From Proteiniclasticum aestuarii (GTDB lineage: Bacteria; Bacillota; Clostridia; Clostridiales; Clostridiaceae): a stretch of DNA of 64,000 bases. Shown in pieces: positions 60,126 through 64,000 of this stretch (its first letter is position 1; each line of letters begins with the position of its first letter). A program made the translations under genes and the position numbers. The stretch lies in contig NZ_JAFNJU010000005.1 in the NCBI RefSeq assembly GCF_017368455.1, forward strand, positions 62,001 to 126,000. The letters are read 5' to 3'. Below the pieces are notes generated by a model. That model searched no databases, was not told where the DNA came from, and was given only the letters and a program-made list of their open reading frames with translations.

Positions 60126-61121
60126 ATGGCAGCTTCAATCAAAGACGTTGCAAGAGAAGCGGGCGTATCCATCGCAACCGTATCTCGTGTACTTAACAAT
60201 GTGGACGTAGTTAATGAAGACACAAAAAAAAGAGTTCAGGATGCAATCAAGAAACTGAGCTATAGACCGAATATCGTGGCAAGAAGCCTCAAGACCCAGA
60301 AGACCAAGACCATCGGCATTCTGGTTCCGGATATCTCCAATCAGTTCTATCCTGAAGTCGTGAGAGGTGCAGAGGACGTAGCAAACATCTACGACTACAA
60401 CATCATTCTGTGTAACTCGGATTCCGACCTGGACAAAGAGAAAGAGTATATCCGCGTCCTGAAGGAAAAGATGGTGGATGGCATGCTTTATATGAGTTCA
60501 TCCCTGGAAGGCGAGATTCTGGATCTCATCGATGAACTGGAACTGAAGACCGTTCTTGTGGAAACAAAGATTTCCGGCGGGAAGCTTCCAAGCGTCACCA
60601 TCGACAATAAGAAGGCCGCTTATGATGCGACCAAATATCTTCTTGAAAAAGGAAATAAAAAGGTAGCCTACATCGGACTGAAGAAAGACAGAACCAACGC
60701 CGTATCCAGACGTTACAACGGCTATGAGAAGGCGCTGAAGGACAGCGGCATCGAAGTGGATCCAAGTCTTGTGTATTTCGGAGGCCTCAAAGCTGCTGAC
60801 GGATACAACGGCATCAATGTGATTCTGGAAAACAGTGAAATCGATGCAGTATTCTGCGCGTCTGATGAAGTGGCCATGGGCGCCATCAATGCACTGAGAG
60901 ACAAGGGACTGGACTGTCCTAAGGATGTGGATGTCATGGGATTCAACGACAACTCCATGGCGGCTGTATTCTATCCAAAGATTTCCACCGTGGCGCAGCC
61001 TATGTATGACATGGGTTCCGTAGGCATGAGAATGCTCATCAAGATCGTGAACAACAAACCTCTTGATGATGATCAGTATGTACTTCAGTACTATCTGGTG
61101 GAAAGAGATTCTGTAAAGTAG
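60126..61121 (+). CDS. LacI-family regulator, CcpA-like
   Basis: 331 residues from ATG 60126 after AGGAG. The LacI helix-turn-helix is SIKDVAREAGVSIATVSRVL; a hinge helix SYRPNIVARSL and the periplasmic-binding-like core (IGILVPDISNQFYPEVVRG) follow. The sequence resembles CcpA, the global catabolite regulator that binds cre sites with Ser-phosphorylated HPr. A cre-type site at 45274-45287 would be a target. A ribose-type local regulator cannot be fully excluded. Confidence 0.85.
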   Translation: MAASIKDVAREAGVSIATVSRVLNNVDVVNEDTKKRVQDAIKKLSYRPNIVARSLKTQKTKTIGILVPDISNQFYPEVVRGAEDVANIYDYNIILCNSDSDLDKEKEYIRVLKEKMVDGMLYMSSSLEGEILDLIDELELKTVLVETKISGGKLPSVTIDNKKAAYDATKYLLEKGNKKVAYIGLKKDRTNAVSRRYNGYEKALKDSGIEVDPSLVYFGGLKAADGYNGINVILENSEIDAVFCASDEVAMGAINALRDKGLDCPKDVDVMGFNDNSMAAVFYPKISTVAQPMYDMGSVGMRMLIKIVNNKPLDDDQYVLQYYLVERDSVK

Positions 61122-61133
61122 AAGGAGTAGGAT

Positions 61134-61631
61134 ATGGCTTACGATTACAATATGGAAGAGCTTCAGAAGATGACCATTGAGACTCTGGAGCGAAGAGGAG
61201 TCACCTTAAGCGATATCGCGGATATCGTGCTGATTCTTCAGCAGGGATACAAGGAGGATCTGACACATGAAATGTGTGTGGAGAACCTGATGGCGGTGCT
61301 GAGAAAAAGAGAAATCATCCATGCGGTCCTTACTGGAATCGCTCTGGATGAAATCGCGGAAAAGAAGCTACTGCCCCAGCCTCTTCAGGAAATCGTGGAG
61401 AGCGATGAAGGACTCTATGGCATTGATGAAATACTGCCCCTTTCCATTGTGAATGTCTATGGCAGTATCGGTCTGACCAACTTCGGGTATCTGGACAAAG
61501 AAAAAATCGGAATCATCAAGAAACTGGATCGGGAAAAGCACGGTATCCATGTGAACACTTTCCTCGATGACATCGTTGCGGCACTGGCGGCAGCGGCGGC
61601 TAGTAGAATAGCCCATTCTGATCGTCCGTAG
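61134..61631 (+). CDS. PgpA-like (YutG-type) phosphatidylglycerophosphatase family protein
   Basis: 165 residues. The sequence matches the soluble Firmicutes PgpA/YutG group: LERRGVTLSDIADIVLILQQ, then HAVLTGIALDEIAEK, SIVNVYGSIGLTNFGYLDK, and the C-terminal HVNTFLDDIVAALAAAAASR with the acidic catalytic residues. The role is removal of phosphate from phosphatidylglycerophosphate, or a related substrate. It starts 12 bases after the CcpA-like gene and may be co-transcribed. No membrane segments are present. Confidence 0.82.
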   Translation: MAYDYNMEELQKMTIETLERRGVTLSDIADIVLILQQGYKEDLTHEMCVENLMAVLRKREIIHAVLTGIALDEIAEKKLLPQPLQEIVESDEGLYGIDEILPLSIVNVYGSIGLTNFGYLDKEKIGIIKKLDREKHGIHVNTFLDDIVAALAAAAASRIAHSDRP

Positions 61632-61653
61632 AATCTTACAGCAGTACAATTCG

Positions 61654-61692
61654 AAGAAAGATGCACAAGTGATTTGTGTATCTTTCTTTTTT
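61654..61692 (+). terminator. Intrinsic terminator after PgpA-like gene
   Basis: AAGAAAGATGCACAA pairs with TTGTGTATCTTTCTT plus T run. Confidence 0.9.
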
Positions 61693-61837
61693 GAGTGCAG
61701 TACAGATTTTGCAGATTACAACCTGATTCTGCGTCTGGTCTATACCCAAAAGCGTGGAATGAGACTATGATATTAGTTATGTTTATAGAACAATTTTTCG
61801 TGTCGACAACAAAGAGGCGGAAACTGAACAAAAGAAG

Positions 61838-61880
61838 GAACCCGCACAGGGTTCACAATAGATGTCCTTTTGGACTTAGG
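61838..61880 (+). other. Leader hairpins before the MATE gene
   Basis: GAACCC-GCACA-GGGTTC (about 61838-61854) and GTCC-TTTT-GGAC lie between the terminator and the MATE ribosome binding site. They do not match a riboswitch family I know. Confidence 0.35.
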
Positions 61881-61891
61881 AGGAATTAGAA

Positions 61892-63310
61892 TTGGGCGAT
61901 CGAGCTAAATTAATGAGGGAAGAGAAGATTTTCAAGCTGTTCTTGAGATTTTCCATTCCAGCCATCATCGGGATGATCATACAGTCCCTATATAATATTG
62001 TAGACAGAATATTCATCGGAAATATTCCGGTGACAGGAGGCCTTGCCATCAGTGGTATCGGTGTTATCCTGCCCATCACCTTTATCATCATGGGATTTTC
62101 CATGCTTTTCGGCATCGGTTCCGGCGCGAACATATCCATCAAGCTGGGACAAAACAAAAAGGATGAAGCGGAACAGATCTTCGGAACAGGCTTCTTCATG
62201 CTGGTGGTCACAGGCCTTGCCATCACCGTCATCGGCCTGCTGTTTCTGGATCAGATCGTCAACCTCTACGGAGCGGACGACACCATAAGGTCCTATGCCA
62301 CAGGCTATTTCAGAATCATTCTCTACGGGAATGTATTCAATACCATCGCCTTCGGTCTGAACAACATCATAAGAGCGGAAGGAAATGCGAAAATCGGTAT
62401 GCTGACCATGGTCATCGGTGCCGTAACCAACATCATCCTGGATCCGATTCTGATTTATGGACTGGACATGGGGGTTGAGGGGGCAGCACTTGCCACAATC
62501 ATTGCTCAGTTCGCAAGCTTCGTCTGGACCATGAGATACTTCCTGTCCGGAAAGAGCATGCTTGCGCTTCATAAGCACTATATCCGATTCAGAAAGGAAA
62601 CGGTGATGATGATCGTCTCCATCGGGTCATCCCCTTTTGCCATGCAGGTAGCTGGAAGCATCATCGGAATCCTTCTCAACAGAAGTCTTTCTGAGTATGG
62701 AGGTTCGCTGGCCATTGGTGCCTATGCCGCCATCAACTCTGTGGTGATCCTGTTCTTCATGCCGATCTTCGGAATGAATCAGGGGCTGCAGCCTATCATT
62801 GGCTTCAACTACGGTGCGAAGAATTTCAGCAGAGTCAAAGGTGCGCTGAAGGTGGGGATTCTGTCGGCCACACTCGTGAGTGTTGTCGGATTCATCCTCA
62901 TTCAGGCGATTCCTCATGTGTTCATCAACTTCATCTCCAAGGATCCCGAAATCCGTGAAATGGGTGTGCTGGGTCTTCGAAGATTCATGCTGGCCATGCC
63001 GGTCATCGGGATGCAGATCATCAGTGCCAATTTCTTCCAGGCCATCGGCCAGGCGAAGAAGGCATTCTTCCTGTCCATGTCGAGACAGGTGATTTTTCTG
63101 ATTCCGCTGATCCTCATTCTGCCCAGATTCTTCGGCCTTGTGGGTATTTTCACTGCAGCCCCCATCGCCGATAGTGCAGCCACTGTTACAACTGCTGTAC
63201 TGCTCTACTTCCAGGTCAGAACCATGAACAAGGAAGAACAGCATTTCAGAGAACACAGAATGGAAGAAATCGAAGAAAGAGTGGAAAAGAAGCTTGGTGT
63301 AGAAATATAA
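61892..63310 (+). CDS. MATE-family multidrug/sodium exporter
   Basis: 472 residues from TTG 61892, nine bases after AGGAGG; the ATG at 61913 is too far. About twelve membrane segments in two homologous halves, with QSLYNIVDRIFIGN in the first and PIFGMNQGLQPIIGFNYGA in the second. MATE proteins export cationic drugs by sodium or proton antiport. Substrate unknown. Gene is preceded by leader hairpins and followed by a strong terminator. Confidence 0.9.
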   Translation: MGDRAKLMREEKIFKLFLRFSIPAIIGMIIQSLYNIVDRIFIGNIPVTGGLAISGIGVILPITFIIMGFSMLFGIGSGANISIKLGQNKKDEAEQIFGTGFFMLVVTGLAITVIGLLFLDQIVNLYGADDTIRSYATGYFRIILYGNVFNTIAFGLNNIIRAEGNAKIGMLTMVIGAVTNIILDPILIYGLDMGVEGAALATIIAQFASFVWTMRYFLSGKSMLALHKHYIRFRKETVMMIVSIGSSPFAMQVAGSIIGILLNRSLSEYGGSLAIGAYAAINSVVILFFMPIFGMNQGLQPIIGFNYGAKNFSRVKGALKVGILSATLVSVVGFILIQAIPHVFINFISKDPEIREMGVLGLRRFMLAMPVIGMQIISANFFQAIGQAKKAFFLSMSRQVIFLIPLILILPRFFGLVGIFTAAPIADSAATVTTAVLLYFQVRTMNKEEQHFREHRMEEIEERVEKKLGVEI

Positions 63311-63336
63311 CAGGCAGGTAAAAGAAATAGACCATA

Positions 63337-63380
63337 GACGTCATGGTGAAATCCAAGTGATTTCATCATGACGTTTTCTT
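63337..63380 (+). terminator. Intrinsic terminator after MATE gene
   Basis: ACGTCATGGTGAAATC pairs with GATTTCATCATGACGT, then TTTTC. Confidence 0.9.
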
Positions 63381-63617
63381 TCGTTGATTTGTGAGAAGAT
63401 TGTCATTTTTTCCAAAGAAGTTCGGGATTCTACTTTCTTTCTTCAGTATAGTATGCGTATAATACCATTATAAGAAAAGATTGAAATGCTATAGGAAAAG
63501 AAGAGTGCGCCTTATATAGACCATGATAGGATAAGCAGATTCGGAGAAGCATGTTAGCTGAAGAGAAGTATCACCAGCTCAATGGGTTTCAATCTGAATC
63601 AAAGGGAGGAAATGATT

Positions 63618-63767
63618 ATGGAACTGGGCATCGCCGCAGGGGTCATACTGATTCTGACGCTGGAGTTTCTTCGATCCGTCAGGATGATCAGAAGCAACAG
63701 GGAAGAGATCAGAAGACTGGAGAGAAGGATTATGGAACTGGAGAATCTGGTGAAAGAGGAAGGCTGA
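63618..63767 (+). CDS. Very small single-span membrane protein
   Basis: 49 residues from ATG 63618 after GGGAGG. One hydrophobic segment GIAAGVILILTLEFL is followed by a charged coiled coil (IRRLERRIMELENLVKEEG). No family recognised. The layout resembles small regulatory membrane proteins, but this is only inferred. It precedes the cupin gene by 37 bases. Confidence 0.6.
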   Translation: MELGIAAGVILILTLEFLRSVRMIRSNREEIRRLERRIMELENLVKEEG

Positions 63768-63804
63768 TTTTTCTTTTCCATAGAGTAGAAAGGAAGGAAA
63801 AACA

Positions 63805-64000
63805 ATGAGAACAAAGGAAGAGTGGATACGAGACCTGGAACTGATCCCTCATCCCGAGGGTGGATACTACAGACAGACCGACAGGTCTGCGGCTATATAT
63901 GGGAAGAAGATGCTGCCACTATACACCAACATCTATTTTCTGCTGACAAAGGAAAGCCCATCGCACTTTCATAGACTGACATCGGATGAGCTCTGGTTCT
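63805..64000 (+). CDS. Cupin (DUF985) family protein, cut by window edge
   Basis: 65 residues of the N-terminus are present. It opens with RDLELIPHPEGGYYRQTDR and then IYFLLTKESPSHFHRL, the signature of the DUF985/YML079-type cupin family, a beta-barrel that may bind a small ligand. The function is unsettled. It starts from ATG 63805 with GGAAGG upstream, just after the small membrane protein, and runs beyond the window. Confidence 0.85.
   Translation, partial: MRTKEEWIRDLELIPHPEGGYYRQTDRSAAIYGKKMLPLYTNIYFLLTKESPSHFHRLTSDELWF

Noticed and set aside
61838-61880. Guanidine-type riboswitch before the MATE exporter
   Set aside because: The paired-hairpin ACGR loops expected of guanidine-II are missing.
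1-64000. tRNA or rRNA genes and CRISPR arrays
   Set aside because: I found no cloverleaf sequence with a T-arm GTTCGAATC-type motif outside coding genes and no regularly spaced repeats.

Overview
The window looks like chromosomal DNA of a mid-GC member of the Clostridia (Firmicutes). The signs are strong AGGAGG-type ribosome binding sites, frequent TTG/GTG starts, many intrinsic terminators, T-box leaders in front of tyrS and ileS, a Ctc-type L25, a CcpA-like regulator with a matching cre site, and AGA-rich arginine usage. A Proteiniclasticum/Youngiibacter-like relative is possible, but the species cannot be named from sequence alone. I saw no rRNA, tRNA, CRISPR array, phage or insertion sequence.

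Layout. 0-9 kb: lactonase, polysaccharide deacetylase, a toxin-antitoxin pair whose toxin is broken by a stop codon, a DEAD-box helicase behind an attenuator-like leader, dihydroxyacetone kinase (dhaKL), a DMT exporter and a D-2-hydroxyacid dehydrogenase. 9-12 kb: a MarR / flavin reductase / ring-cleaving dioxygenase unit resembling the quinone-stress (Mhq) regulon, with a clear operator. 12-16 kb: YbjQ, a TtcA-like tRNA thiolase, an ArsC-like phosphatase, an acetyltransferase, and methylglyoxal synthase divergent from an aldo/keto reductase. 16-19 kb: an opine-dehydrogenase-like protein coupled to a cobalamin-binding TIM-barrel-like protein, which I could not place in a known pathway. 19-24 kb: PspC, a divergent PEP-carboxykinase-like protein, an aldo/keto reductase and a membrane protein.

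24-29 kb is an arsenic island: arsR-arsD-(Cys-rich thioredoxin-like gene)-arsA faces arsR-arsP-type permease-thioredoxin, with no arsB or acr3. 29-38 kb: methyltransferase, murI, tyrS with T-box, cyclophilin, a DUF3783/HTH pair, a PadR-controlled membrane operon and a candidate small RNA. 38 kb holds a cluster of DnaA boxes away from any dnaA gene. 38.6-42.4 kb is an osmoprotectant ABC transporter operon with an enlarged permease and a shortened ATPase. 42-56 kb: PepF, a hydrolase with a cre site inside its promoter, a HAD phosphatase, an eRF1-like (baeRF) protein, L25, a stand-alone ATP-cone with RapZ, a lipoprotein amidase, a radical SAM protein with ComB, and a [2Fe-2S] protein-barnase-barstar unit. 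56-64 kb: ileS with T-box, a CcpA-like regulator, PgpA-like phosphatase, a MATE exporter, and the start of a cupin gene.

Connections: dhaKL makes DHAP, MgsA drains DHAP to methylglyoxal, and aldo/keto reductases can remove it. The CcpA-like gene and the cre site point to carbon catabolite control. Arsenic, quinone and organic-compound exporters give the window a detoxification theme. The most promising leads are the arsenic-island Cys-rich protein, the opine-dehydrogenase/B12 gene pair, the DnaA-box cluster, the anchored barnase-barstar unit, and the PEPCK-like protein.
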